A stretch of 37,478 nucleotides of DNA from a virus: positions 1 through 37,478 of IMG/VR virus record IMGVR_UViG_3300028706_000019. One strand, given 5' to 3'. The notes under the pieces were generated by a model. It had not been told where the DNA came from. It saw nothing but the letters and a program-made list of their open reading frames with translations, and did no database searches. The position numbers and the translations under genes were made by a program. This document shows positions 1 to 7,983 of the stretch, piece after piece. Each line of letters opens with the position of its first letter. Position 1 is the first letter of the stretch.

Positions 1-121
1 ATAGATTTAGCGCCGATATCTTTTTTGTAAGATACAAACTGATCCATAACACCTTCAGCACCAGCTGCGATAATAAATTGTTGGTCATACTCTAGTACAA
101 TCGAGTCATCGACTGCAGCAG
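1..121. repeat. Terminal direct repeat (assembly overlap or terminal redundancy), left copy
   Basis: These 121 bases are identical to 37357-37477 at the other end. Joining the two copies restores one continuous major capsid gene, so the contig closes into a circle of about 37,357 bp. The base after the repeat differs (C at 122, T at 37478). The overlap may be an assembler artefact of a circular or circularly permuted molecule rather than a physical terminal repeat. The sequence alone cannot separate these. Confidence 0.95.
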
Positions 122-149
122 CATCAGACATGTTTAGTGTAAATGCCAT
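1..149 (-). CDS. Major capsid protein, N-terminal part (continues at 37356)
   Basis: This is the first 49-50 codons of the coat protein gene that continues at the far end of the window. The ATG at 149-147 follows an AAGGAG ribosome binding site six bases upstream, and the reading frame runs off base 1. Joined across the repeat, the protein is 309 residues (N-terminus MAFTLNMSDAAAVDDS). See the entry at 36576 for the family assignment. It lies directly downstream of the scaffold gene, the usual order scaffold then capsid. Confidence 0.9.
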   Translation of the reverse strand, partial: MAFTLNMSDAAAVDDSIVLEYDQQFIIAAGAEGVMDQFVSYKKDIGAKS

Positions 150-159
150 TTAACTCTCC

Positions 160-774
160 TTAGTTATAATTTGGATCTCTTCCATATTTTCTTCTGACTC
201 TGTCCATTTCACTTTGAGTCGTACACATCTTTAGTTCAGATAAGTAATCGCTTGGCTTATCTTCCTTGTACCGGGGCATTGTTTGTTTCATTTCAGTTGT
301 TGACTTAAACATCCATGCATTTTTCTTTTTAATCCTGTCGATCTCAGAAGCAACGTTTTTAAATGTAAGTCCCTCTTGATCGTATTCAAGATTGTCCATG
401 TCAATTGCGTTTACAATTGCATCGACAGAATGTGCATCACCAGCATGTTTTGAAACCTCGAACTTAAGGTCTTTCATAACTGCTAGCTTTTGAGTATTGG
501 CCAATGATGATTCTAGCTCAATGCTCCTAGAATTAGCTTTCTTAAGAAGTGCCTCCATATCGCCTTTCTGTGTTAGCGTTTGGTTTTCCTTCTCATCAAC
601 TTCACCCTTTAACTTGTTGTACTTGTCCTTGTTAGTCTTTGATTCAGTTAATAAACGTTCGTTTGTTGAACTCAATCGAGTAACAGTTTCTCTCAACTCG
701 TTAAATTGCTCTAATGAAACTTGGTTTTCACCTTCTGTTGAATCACCTTCGTGGTTCTTTTGCTCAGTAGACAT
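160..774 (-). CDS. Capsid scaffolding protein
   Basis: The 204-residue product is highly charged and predicted to be mostly coiled coil: an acidic N-terminus, then a Lys/Glu-rich heptad-like region at about residues 20-100, and a basic C-terminus ending near RVRRKYGRDPNYN. That is the usual build of phage scaffold proteins of the Gp20/DUF4355 kind, which line the inside of the procapsid and bind coat protein through the C-terminus. It sits immediately upstream of the major capsid gene. The start is supported by a GGAGG seven bases before the ATG. The assignment rests on composition and position, not on a catalytic motif. Confidence 0.8.
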   Translation of the reverse strand: MSTEQKNHEGDSTEGENQVSLEQFNELRETVTRLSSTNERLLTESKTNKDKYNKLKGEVDEKENQTLTQKGDMEALLKKANSRSIELESSLANTQKLAVMKDLKFEVSKHAGDAHSVDAIVNAIDMDNLEYDQEGLTFKNVASEIDRIKKKNAWMFKSTTEMKQTMPRYKEDKPSDYLSELKMCTTQSEMDRVRRKYGRDPNYN

Positions 775-792
775 GTAATGTCCTCCATGAAT

Positions 793-810
793 GTACAGAG
801 TTCTCCGTAC
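793..810 (-). promoter_or_regulatory. Short inverted repeat upstream of the scaffold gene
   Basis: Read on the minus strand, GTACGGAGAACTCTGTAC forms two 8-base arms that pair fully if one G-U pair is allowed. It lies in the 54-base gap before the scaffold ribosome binding site. No T-run follows, so it is not an intrinsic terminator. It may be an operator or an mRNA hairpin that adjusts scaffold and capsid expression. Confidence 0.35.
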
Positions 811-828
811 GTTAATAATAGTATGTTT

Positions 829-1302
829 TTATCTATTGCGTCTAGTCGCCTTCTTGAAACTTGACTCTAATAGTAATTTAATCTTTTTAGTAATTGAACT
901 ATTAAATGTTTCTCTACCCTGCGGAAGCATTGCTCTTATAGTTTTTGAAGCGCCAGCACCTAATTTGTCGTGGTATTTAGCAATCTTAGAGCTGAAAAAG
1001 ATCACAATGTTCTTTCCTGTGTCTCTTATTTTTAAAGATCTAAGCATTTTCCCTGTCACTGTTAAGTTTATGGGCCTTTCTTTTTTGCCGTAACTCTTTA
1101 GATATTTACTTGTTTTCATAGATTTCTTATAGGAATCAGAGTATCTCACATATCTACCAGCACCCTTAACAGGTGAAACCCCTCTTTTAATGCTGTCTGT
1201 AATTGCTTTTTTTAACACCGGTTTAACGGCTCTATTAAAGTTGGTCCTAGTGTTAGGGATTAGCTTTTTGAGAAACTTAGTCCTCTCAATTTTAAAACCC
1301 AT
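829..1302 (-). CDS. Virion morphogenesis / tail completion protein, Mu G / HK97 gp10-like (copy 2)
   Basis: The 157-residue, very basic protein shows the pattern of phage virion morphogenesis proteins (Mu gpG, HK97 gp10 group): a segment SPVKGAGRYVRYSDSYKK, then LTVTGKMLRSLK, then a LPQGRETFNS stretch near the C-terminus. These proteins act at the head-tail junction or in tail completion. The gene overlaps the previous one by 11 bases and has an AAGG before the ATG. It resembles its upstream neighbour (1292-1765) in the same three places, so the pair looks like a tandem duplication. Confidence 0.6.
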   Translation of the reverse strand: MGFKIERTKFLKKLIPNTRTNFNRAVKPVLKKAITDSIKRGVSPVKGAGRYVRYSDSYKKSMKTSKYLKSYGKKERPINLTVTGKMLRSLKIRDTGKNIVIFFSSKIAKYHDKLGAGASKTIRAMLPQGRETFNSSITKKIKLLLESSFKKATRRNR

Positions 1303-1765
1303 CTTTAGCCTTCTCGATTAGCCGATCAATCTTATCCATTATCTCAGACCTAAACTTCCTGTTTCCTTTTGGGAGGTATTGCCTTTTAGGTAAAGTATCC
1401 CCAACGTTGTGGTTGAATGATTTCTTCTTCTGCAGAGAGTCCGTGATTTTTAACTGGACCCCATTGGCCGTATTTTTAGAGCCTAGGCTTGCATTCATGA
1501 GTTGAGTTAGCTGGAGATCTGGCTTTCCACCTTTACCTTTAGACTTTTTGAATTTCGCATAATCTTTTGAAAGGCCCTTAAATGCAGCACCATTAACGGG
1601 AGATTGAGCCTGATCTAAGTCCTCATCTACAAGCCTCAAGAGGGATTCTCCCACTAGCGTTTTAATCTTCGAGGCTTGTGTTTTGTTTAGACCTTTAAGC
1701 TCTTCAGATAGATCAATATTAACTTCTATCTTGCTCTTCTTGATCTGGCTCTTGAACTTGGCCAT
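1292..1765 (-). CDS. Virion morphogenesis protein, Mu G-like (copy 1)
   Basis: This basic protein of 157 residues contains SPVNGAAFKGLSKDYAKFKK, LQLTQLMNASLG and LPKRQYLPKGNRKFRSEI in the order seen in the Mu gpG family, where SP(V)xGxxFxxLSxxYxxxK is a typical core. Two ATGs are adjacent; the second (1765) is better spaced from AGGAG. It overlaps the portal gene by about 45 bases, which implies translational coupling. Its role is likely head-tail joining. Why two related copies are kept is unknown. Confidence 0.65.
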   Translation of the reverse strand: MAKFKSQIKKSKIEVNIDLSEELKGLNKTQASKIKTLVGESLLRLVDEDLDQAQSPVNGAAFKGLSKDYAKFKKSKGKGGKPDLQLTQLMNASLGSKNTANGVQLKITDSLQKKKSFNHNVGDTLPKRQYLPKGNRKFRSEIMDKIDRLIEKAKDGF

Positions 1766-3236
1766 CATCGACTCCTAATGATAATCCAAACTGTTTAGCG
1801 TTTGCCAGCTTGTCTTCCTTAATTTCCTCAAGCATTTCTATTGCCTGGTCTTCACTTAAATTAGGGTTTAGCTCTTGGATAACAGTGTGCTCTTTAGCAG
1901 CGTTCAACTCTCTTTTAAGCTTAAATGCTGTGAGTATATCCATTTCTGACTGCAAAGGTTTAGGCTTCACATAATGGACTTCTAATTGGTCCTCTAGCTT
2001 GAATAGACCAGTACCATTGACCTCATCGAACTTCTTAATAATCTCAAATATACCCTGCTCAAACTCTTCATACCGCTGGGCGTTCTCTTCTCTTACTTCT
2101 GTGACATCTGCCATCGCAAGCATTCTATCAAACCCAGATGTGAAATTCTTTTCACTTCCGGCAAGAGATACACCGTCAAGGCCATGGTCTGCCATGATAG
2201 ATGAGGCGTAGTCATAAACAACACCCTTAATGCCTTCGAGATCAGGGCTTGGGTTAATAAAATCAGCTTCAGTTGGAGGTGCTCCCTCTTCGGTAGATTG
2301 TGGCAATTCAAGTGAGACACTGTGCCCCGTGAATAATTGCTTAACCTCACTACCTGCAGGATATTTAATAGTAAGCATTCCAAGGGATGCTCTCGAGGCG
2401 CCGGTTAAGAGATCTGAATTTAATATATTGATCCACACTGACTCAAGTGGAAGTGAGTTTTCAACTGGCTTGTCTGGTACATCCCAATCTTGAGACAACC
2501 ATTCAAAAGGCAGCTTCCCTAAAGGGTTTTTTAGATCAGGATTTTCAGGGTCTTCAACAAGCTTGAGCTCCGAGACCATTTTACCCTTTTCGTCTTTATG
2601 TGTTTTTACAATCCATGCAGCATGGAACTCTTTAGACCACATGGTGTAAGTTTTTGTCTCAACACCGGCGTCATTTGCTGACTCCATTATTTTTTGGTCT
2701 ACACCATCATTCTTGTCACTAAATCCTGTGATATTCCCGTCCGGATAGGAAAGAATAACAGTTTCTAGCTCACCAGTATCTGGGTTTATGATCACGTCAA
2801 ATAAGTATGGTGCAAGAATCTTTAGTTTGAACTCTGTTTTTATAATTGGATCATTCCAAACCCAGCCAAGATTGTATCTGTGCCTGTTAAATACCACATC
2901 CATTAGCTGGAATGACTTATCGAACTTCCCCTGGCCATAAACCATGTCTAAGTTTTCATTTGGCTCGTTTGAGATAGTTCTTATTGGTGGTTTTTTGTAA
3001 ACCTTAGCTTTTTTATTGGTTACTTTGCCATGAATGTTCACATTGGAAACAATCATCTGTGCATGGGACTCTGGATACAGGTCTTTAAGAGAGTTTTCTA
3101 CATAGTATCTCTGGTTTCCTGCATATATTTGGTAATTCTGCCACTCTCTCTTTTTCCTATCTACGTTTTCCTGGGATTCAATCTCACTTATTAGGGCCGA
3201 AACATCTGAAGGGTCGGTTATATTGAAACGAGGCAT
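1719..3236 (-). CDS. Portal protein
   Basis: The 505-residue product lies between the large terminase and the morphogenesis/scaffold/capsid genes and has the length and layout of a phage portal: an N-terminal segment rich in charged helices, a central region with NILNSDLLTGASRASLG, and a C-terminal part with an acidic tail (VQEPDQEEQDRS). Portals form a 12-mer ring at one capsid vertex, dock the terminase and let DNA through. The ATG follows AAAGGA by eight bases. The family call rests on position, size and general sequence feel. Confidence 0.85.
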   Translation of the reverse strand: MPRFNITDPSDVSALISEIESQENVDRKKREWQNYQIYAGNQRYYVENSLKDLYPESHAQMIVSNVNIHGKVTNKKAKVYKKPPIRTISNEPNENLDMVYGQGKFDKSFQLMDVVFNRHRYNLGWVWNDPIIKTEFKLKILAPYLFDVIINPDTGELETVILSYPDGNITGFSDKNDGVDQKIMESANDAGVETKTYTMWSKEFHAAWIVKTHKDEKGKMVSELKLVEDPENPDLKNPLGKLPFEWLSQDWDVPDKPVENSLPLESVWINILNSDLLTGASRASLGMLTIKYPAGSEVKQLFTGHSVSLELPQSTEEGAPPTEADFINPSPDLEGIKGVVYDYASSIMADHGLDGVSLAGSEKNFTSGFDRMLAMADVTEVREENAQRYEEFEQGIFEIIKKFDEVNGTGLFKLEDQLEVHYVKPKPLQSEMDILTAFKLKRELNAAKEHTVIQELNPNLSEDQAIEMLEEIKEDKLANAKQFGLSLGVDDGQVQEPDQEEQDRS

Positions 3237-3252
3237 ATATTAATCCTTTAAT

Positions 3253-4677
3253 TTAGTGTCTTGCTTTTATAGTAACTGTTTTTGACTTGGTACGTCCATA
3301 GCACCTAACAACCCCATAGCCTGCTGCAGTAGTAACGTGTTGATATGGCTTACTGTCATCTTCCTGGTAGCTTGCGCCAGCTTTGAGCTCACATAAACGA
3401 AAGCCCTTATCAAGATTCACACACTCCTTGTAGATGAATAATCTGTGTTGACCCTCATCGTTTTCACAGTATGCATTTACCCTGTTATGCCTTTCCTTTA
3501 TGGGTGGGTTTGCTGTTGGAATATCTATCTCAAACATTATTTTCTGGTTCTTTCTATTTTTGTTGTTGGAGAAAAAGTTTTTTATGATCTCATAATTAGT
3601 ATGTTCTGAATTAGTTGACCTTGCCTTCCCCGTGGCATCACCTTGAACCTTATACACAGTATCGTAATCCAAGAAACCTAACCCCAAGAGTTCTTTGCAA
3701 CTCTCTTCCGTTCTCATTGATTCAATAACTATTTCGTTAAAGAAATGAAACTGCCCTTTAATGAATTGAAACAGACACAAAGAAAGGGGCTTCCCTACAC
3801 CAATATTAAAGTCCCATGAGATGTAAATAGGATATTTAGCATTAACCCGATAACTGTAATCTCTATAGTTGTATTCTCTTTTGTAGCATGAATATATTTT
3901 GCCAGTGCCATCTGAGACCCATCGACCTCTAAGTTTTCTTTCGGCCTCTATTGGAGAAAGATTTGCTTTCAGCCCTTCCAAATATGTCTTGGGTAGAAAT
4001 GGATTATCTTCTGCATTTGAATAGTGAACTTTCCTAGAGGGGAATTTGCCATCATCTAAAATAAAATAGTTGTATGCCCAATGCGTTTCCTCGTCTGGGT
4101 TTGTTAGGTATAAAATCCAGTTCTCTTTAACGTTTGAGTTAATAGAATTTATTCTACCTACTCTTGAAAACAATTCTGGGTGTACTTTCTGACACTCTTC
4201 AGTATCATTTTCTGTCACCTCTTCCCATATAGCTGCCGAATAAGGGTGTGATCTAAGTTTTTTATATTTCTTATCTGCCCATGACCTTGATCTTATTTTA
4301 GCTCCGTTAATGTAATCAATTGAGGCTTTCTGTTTATTGTGCGTAAAGTGTACGCCTTCTCTCATCGTGTCTTTCATGCCGTCGATGACTATCTCTGACC
4401 CTTCCATGTGATCCACTAGCATTTCAATCATTGTTTCTTTGAGATCTGGCATGGCCTTTCTGAATAACCCAAACCGTGCATCTGAGAATTTAAGACAGTG
4501 GCTTACGGCCATATGAATTGCGAATATAGATTTAGCACTACCTACAGTTCCACTCATGAGCATTTCTAAAACGCCATTAACATCATAGTTATATGTTTTT
4601 CTCATGAAATAAATTAAGTCGTATTGCCATTGGATATCACGTGGATTGAATTCACTAAATACTGGGACATCTGCCAT
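3253..4677 (-). CDS. terL: Terminase large subunit
   Basis: The 474-residue ATPase-nuclease drives DNA into the procapsid and cuts the concatemer. Visible motifs in order are Walker A GTVGSAKS (43-50, an Ala where Gly is usual before the Lys), Walker B-like AAIWEE (148-153), coupling motif LTNP (191-194), and nuclease acidic sites in YISWDF (D289) and QGDATG (D347), with a further segment KERHNRVNAYCENDEG. The start overlaps the stop of the small subunit (TAATG). It is followed directly by the portal gene. Confidence 0.95.
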   Translation of the reverse strand: MADVPVFSEFNPRDIQWQYDLIYFMRKTYNYDVNGVLEMLMSGTVGSAKSIFAIHMAVSHCLKFSDARFGLFRKAMPDLKETMIEMLVDHMEGSEIVIDGMKDTMREGVHFTHNKQKASIDYINGAKIRSRSWADKKYKKLRSHPYSAAIWEEVTENDTEECQKVHPELFSRVGRINSINSNVKENWILYLTNPDEETHWAYNYFILDDGKFPSRKVHYSNAEDNPFLPKTYLEGLKANLSPIEAERKLRGRWVSDGTGKIYSCYKREYNYRDYSYRVNAKYPIYISWDFNIGVGKPLSLCLFQFIKGQFHFFNEIVIESMRTEESCKELLGLGFLDYDTVYKVQGDATGKARSTNSEHTNYEIIKNFFSNNKNRKNQKIMFEIDIPTANPPIKERHNRVNAYCENDEGQHRLFIYKECVNLDKGFRLCELKAGASYQEDDSKPYQHVTTAAGYGVVRCYGRTKSKTVTIKARH

Positions 4678-5069
4678 TAGGTTAGCTCACACTTGGTTAC
4701 AAATGTTACTTGGTTTGATGCATCTGTTTTATTTTCTTCTTGCTTGTTGCCATACTCTCTGTGATATCTAGTCTGGAGTACTAATTGAATTGCCCGCCAG
4801 TCTACTTTTTTAGCGTCAAAATTATCTATTTTCTTAGTTGACCCTGATGCCATATACAATAAACGCTGCTCAAAAAACAACAACCCTTTTGATACACCCC
4901 GTCGTATACTGTCTCGAAATTCTTCATGCTCATCCATCCAACGATAGATTGTTGCCCTTCCTATGCCTAGATGTCCAGCGCACCCGTGTATAGAATGACC
5001 TTTAGCCAGAAACTCTTCTGCTTCTCCACAGTGATCTACACTATAATCGGTTGGCCGGCCCCGCGGCAT
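4677..5069 (-). CDS. terS: Terminase small subunit
   Basis: The 130-residue protein begins MPRGRPTDYS and carries a helix-turn-helix (about residues 25-50, GHSIHGCAGHLGIGRATIYRWMDEHEEF), then a helical oligomerisation region with LFFEQRLLYMASG, the layout of small terminases that recognise the packaging site. I place the start at the ATG at 5069, which has a GAGGAG six bases upstream and overlaps the methyltransferase stop (TAATG). An earlier TTG is possible but not supported. Confidence 0.9.
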   Translation of the reverse strand: MPRGRPTDYSVDHCGEAEEFLAKGHSIHGCAGHLGIGRATIYRWMDEHEEFRDSIRRGVSKGLLFFEQRLLYMASGSTKKIDNFDAKKVDWRAIQLVLQTRYHREYGNKQEENKTDASNQVTFVTKCELT

Positions 5070-6343
5070 TAGCAACTCCTCGGCATAGATTCTTCTTTCA
5101 CTGCTTTTAACTCTTCATATGTAGCACCAGTGCTTTCAAGTTTAGCTTTTTTACCTGAGAATTTTTCAAAGCGCTCAATTACAACGTCACAGTAATGCTC
5201 GTCGAGCTCTAGCCCGTAGCATTTTCTTTTTGTTTTTTCACAGGCGATTAGAGTTGAGCCAGAGCCTAGAAATAAGTCTATAACATTGTAGTCCTTGCCC
5301 CACTTATTGATAAACCATTCGCAAATACCGACGGGCTTTTGAGTAGGGTGCACTCTTTTGCCGTCCTCAGGCTTCATCCCTGCCACGCCCTTATAGGTCA
5401 CCCGTGCTATATCTCTTTTATGCTTAACCATAGACCAGCACAACTCAAAGTTTGATGCAAAACCGGCATCCATAAGAGAGTCATTGCCACCTGTCTTGTC
5501 CCAAACAACCCAAGATCCCCCAGAGGGCAAACTCCAGCAATAATAATCGGCGCCCCATAAAAACATCTCTTTAGGCGACAATATCTCGAATAAAAATGTA
5601 GGATCAAAATACTCAGAATCGCCGAGAACTTTATCGTAAGTGTTGCCACTTTTGATATTTCGCTTGGAGTTTTTAGATGGAAGGCATTTTGAATAGTCCG
5701 TGTCGAGGTCCATCCCATATGGCGGATCAGTAAAAACCATATCAGCTTTCTCACCCTGCATTAACCTCTCAACATCATCAATCATTGTACTATCGCCGCA
5801 CATCACTCTATGATCACCAAGCAACCAAACATCACCTCTTTTAGTGACAGGATCATGCTTAACCCCAGGCACGTGGTCGTCTTTTTCAGATGGGGGTAAA
5901 ATTTCTGCTTCTATATCTAAAAGCCCCATGTCAAAGTCAGGTATATCAATCTGGTTTTTCGCTTCACTCATATCAATTTCAGCTGTAAACTCTAGGTAAC
6001 CATCTGCGTTAACTTTGGCATAATTAGAGTCACACTCAAGTAATTTAAGCTTTGCTTCTCCTATGTTCTCAGCTTCGATTCTACATGCTGGGATAGGGGG
6101 AATTACGTACCCCTCTTCTTCGAGCTTCCTCATGACCATGACTCTATGATGACCGTCTAAAATGAAGTTAGTGCCTTCGTTGGGCCATATAAAAATAGGG
6201 AATGAAAAACCTCTTTGTAGTATCCGAGATTTTAGCTTTTCATAATTTTCAGTTGATAGTGTCTTTAGATTGCCCTGCAGTAATGTAAATTCTTTTAGAG
6301 GGAGTTCAATCTCACCCTTGCAGGATATGCGTACTACTTTCAA
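5069..6343 (-). CDS. ParB-domain fused DNA methyltransferase (N4-cytosine or N6-adenine, beta-type order)
   Basis: The N-terminal ~110 residues form a ParB/sulfiredoxin-like domain with DGHHRV (63-68). After a linker comes a methyltransferase: TDPPYG (DPPY at 206-209) precedes the SAM-binding motif LFLGSGST (358-363), the order of the beta class of amino-methyltransferases (PF01555 group). The segment HPTQKPVGICEWFI just before the SAM motif is typical. It starts with TTG, six bases after AGGAG. Its own promoter and a perfect palindrome lie just upstream. It leads directly into the terminase genes. Likely roles are protecting phage DNA from host restriction or marking DNA for packaging; the target site cannot be read from sequence. 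Confidence 0.9.
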   Translation of the reverse strand: MKVVRISCKGEIELPLKEFTLLQGNLKTLSTENYEKLKSRILQRGFSFPIFIWPNEGTNFILDGHHRVMVMRKLEEEGYVIPPIPACRIEAENIGEAKLKLLECDSNYAKVNADGYLEFTAEIDMSEAKNQIDIPDFDMGLLDIEAEILPPSEKDDHVPGVKHDPVTKRGDVWLLGDHRVMCGDSTMIDDVERLMQGEKADMVFTDPPYGMDLDTDYSKCLPSKNSKRNIKSGNTYDKVLGDSEYFDPTFLFEILSPKEMFLWGADYYCWSLPSGGSWVVWDKTGGNDSLMDAGFASNFELCWSMVKHKRDIARVTYKGVAGMKPEDGKRVHPTQKPVGICEWFINKWGKDYNVIDLFLGSGSTLIACEKTKRKCYGLELDEHYCDVVIERFEKFSGKKAKLESTGATYEELKAVKEESMPRSC

Positions 6344-6357
6344 GGAATTCTCCTAAG

Positions 6358-6371
6358 CTTGAGTTCTCAAG
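6358..6371 (-). promoter_or_regulatory. Palindromic operator candidate at the start point of the ParB-methyltransferase promoter
   Basis: CTTGAG-TT-CTCAAG is a perfect inverted repeat with a two-base centre. It sits between the -10 element (6381-6386) and the ribosome binding site, at about +3 to +16 of the predicted transcript. A dimeric repressor bound here would block transcription. The same bases could also form a small hairpin in the leader. Confidence 0.45.
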
Positions 6372-6380
6372 TGTGCTTAA

Positions 6381-6410
6381 ATGTTAGTGGATTAGTTAGT
6401 GGAGCGTCAA
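6381..6410 (-). promoter_or_regulatory. Sigma70-like promoter for the ParB-methyltransferase gene
   Basis: On the minus strand the -35 is TTGACG (6410-6405), the spacer is 18 bases and the -10 is TAACAT (6386-6381). The -35 overlaps the stop codon of the upstream methyltransferase gene. The ten bases CTTGACGCTC are identical to those at the -35 of the other methyltransferase promoter (7984-8013). Confidence 0.55.
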
Positions 6411-7972
6411 GTTTTGTTAATCCTGGCTTCCGCTATAGTAAAAAACTCTTCTTCTCTCTCAACACCTACAAAGTTGAAACCGTTCCGTTTGCAGGCGATG
6501 CCAGTTGTTCCGCTGCCCATGAAAGGGTCGAGGCATGTACCGCCTGAGGGAGTAACTAGTTTTATAAGCCATTCCATGAGTTTGATTGGTTTGACAGTCG
6601 CGTGAAAATTACCCCTATCATCACACCCCGCATTTCTCTCGCTCTTTGAAGCTTTTGGGCAATACAAAAACGGTGCGTCTAATTCAGTTATTGGGAGGGC
6701 GTTGAAAAATCTTGAGGCTGAGCCTTGATCAGTTTTCCTTGGCGGAGCGAGGCTCTTGCCCTGGCTAGACATTTTCCATGATTTTGTGTTTTGAACACTG
6801 GGAAAATTCCCGCTAGTTCTTATCACACACTGCTCCAAAAATTCCTTCTCAACACTCTCACTCCCGTCATGGAGTAGGTTGGCGGGGTGACGGCCTTGGT
6901 CATTAGGAGTAAATACCTTTTGGTCTCTCTGGTCTTTCTGATAGATATTGCCCTGGTTCCCAGACTGCCCCTGAACTGTTTTTGATGCCTGCTTGTCCTG
7001 ATTATTCTGGAACTCAACCCTACAAGCATCAATATTCATCGCACCCACGCCGTGCGCTTCAATGTTTTTGGTCATTGGTTTCAAGTGGGGTTTTTGAAAT
7101 ACGCCGATTGGCTCGACGCAGGGCTTCAGGCTTTGTAGTCCATATTTCCACCCCTGCCATTTTTCAAAGTCTAACCCTATAATTTCTTTCTGGCATTTTC
7201 CGCAAGCTTGTGTTCTGAGTTGCTTTGGAACAGCTCTAGATTTTCTATTCGATTGTCTCGCGGGTTGTGGTTTTTGTGATGTACTATCTCTGTTCTTTTC
7301 AGAGGCCTCTTTAAATGTCTCGCCATCATCAGCCTGTGTTCCAGGATGTAACCGTTCGCTTTTTTCATCTCCAGGTATTCTTTCGGGCATCTCACAAAGA
7401 TCGGTCCTTTGTAGCTCCCCACGTCCTCCTTGTAGTACCTCCCTCCCTTCCACGCAGGGTTGTTTTTGCCCGCAAGTTTCGGGTTTGCACCTCTCAACCC
7501 TTTCGGTGGGTATGCTTTGTTCCGACATGCTCTGCTGCAAAATTTCCCTTTCTGTTTTTCCAGCTGGGACTTTCTCCGGTAGATTTGTGTCGGGCAAAGA
7601 TCGCATGTCGTGTTTGGTTTTCTCATGGCAAGTACAGTACCTTTTTTCAAATTGTTTATAAAGATCCGTTGCTTTCGGAAATCCCTGGCCTTGCACCCAC
7701 GCTATCATTGGGTGCACTATCATACCGAGATCCTCGATCTGTACAGCGAGCCTGTGAAAAGTTCTTGATGCACTCATGGCGATTAAATAACCACCAGGCT
7801 TAAGCACTCTAATGCATTCTTTCCATATACCGATAGGGGGTAGTGCCTTATCCCAGTTTTTCCCCATAAAGGAGATGCCATAAGGAGGGTCGGTTACAAT
7901 TGAGTCTATTGAATTACTCTCAATATCTTTTAAAACGTTATAAGAATTTTCGTTATATAAATCTAATTTCAT
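6407..7972 (-). CDS. DNA methyltransferase with an HNH gene nested inside it
   Basis: The 521-residue frame begins and ends as a normal beta-type N4/N6 amino-methyltransferase: TDPPYGISFMGKNWD (DPPY at 28-31), VLKPGGYLIAM (56-66), WQGWKYGLQSLKPCVEPI, then HATVKPIKLMEWLI and the SAM-binding DPFMGSGTTG (482-491). Between residues about 115 and 265 the frame reads through a complete HNH endonuclease gene in another phase. There the protein is a Glu/Lys/Gln/Pro-rich, low-hydrophobicity stretch with no family resemblance. Either the enzyme tolerates a ~150-residue disordered loop, or it is inactive. CxC before and CxxC after the insert could be halves of a zinc site. Confidence 0.85.
   Translation of the reverse strand: MKLDLYNENSYNVLKDIESNSIDSIVTDPPYGISFMGKNWDKALPPIGIWKECIRVLKPGGYLIAMSASRTFHRLAVQIEDLGMIVHPMIAWVQGQGFPKATDLYKQFEKRYCTCHEKTKHDMRSLPDTNLPEKVPAGKTEREILQQSMSEQSIPTERVERCKPETCGQKQPCVEGREVLQGGRGELQRTDLCEMPERIPGDEKSERLHPGTQADDGETFKEASEKNRDSTSQKPQPARQSNRKSRAVPKQLRTQACGKCQKEIIGLDFEKWQGWKYGLQSLKPCVEPIGVFQKPHLKPMTKNIEAHGVGAMNIDACRVEFQNNQDKQASKTVQGQSGNQGNIYQKDQRDQKVFTPNDQGRHPANLLHDGSESVEKEFLEQCVIRTSGNFPSVQNTKSWKMSSQGKSLAPPRKTDQGSASRFFNALPITELDAPFLYCPKASKSERNAGCDDRGNFHATVKPIKLMEWLIKLVTPSGGTCLDPFMGSGTTGIACKRNGFNFVGVEREEEFFTIAEARINKT
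7177..7626 (-). CDS. HNH homing endonuclease nested inside the methyltransferase gene
   Basis: The 149-residue product has a treble-clef-like zinc knuckle (CDLC...FCSRAC, first ~35 residues), a GKNNPAWKGG motif typical of phage HNH proteins, and an HNH_3-type core: EHRLMMARHLKRPL, then EIVHHKNHNPRDNRIENLEL and SEHKLAE. It lies wholly within the methyltransferase gene in a different phase on the same strand. I prefer the ATG at 7626 to the TTG at 7650 because conserved-looking sequence starts there and AAAAAAGG lies upstream. The stop (TAG) falls just before the codons for the methyltransferase segment LDFEKWQGW. It probably arrived as a mobile endonuclease gene. Confidence 0.85.
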   Translation of the reverse strand: MRKPNTTCDLCPTQIYRRKSQLEKQKGKFCSRACRNKAYPPKGLRGANPKLAGKNNPAWKGGRYYKEDVGSYKGPIFVRCPKEYLEMKKANGYILEHRLMMARHLKRPLKRTEIVHHKNHNPRDNRIENLELFQSNSEHKLAENARKKL

Positions 7973-7983
7973 AGTGTATTAGA

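Noticed and set aside
7177-7650. Group I intron or intein around the HNH gene
   Set aside because: The HNH gene is in a different phase from the host gene, so it is not an intein. No intron core is recognisable and the host frame is open through the insert, so splicing is not required.
7315-7803. Plus-strand 162-codon open frame over the nested HNH region
   Set aside because: It lacks a ribosome binding site and known motifs and lies opposite two real minus-strand frames. It is open because the region is stop-poor.
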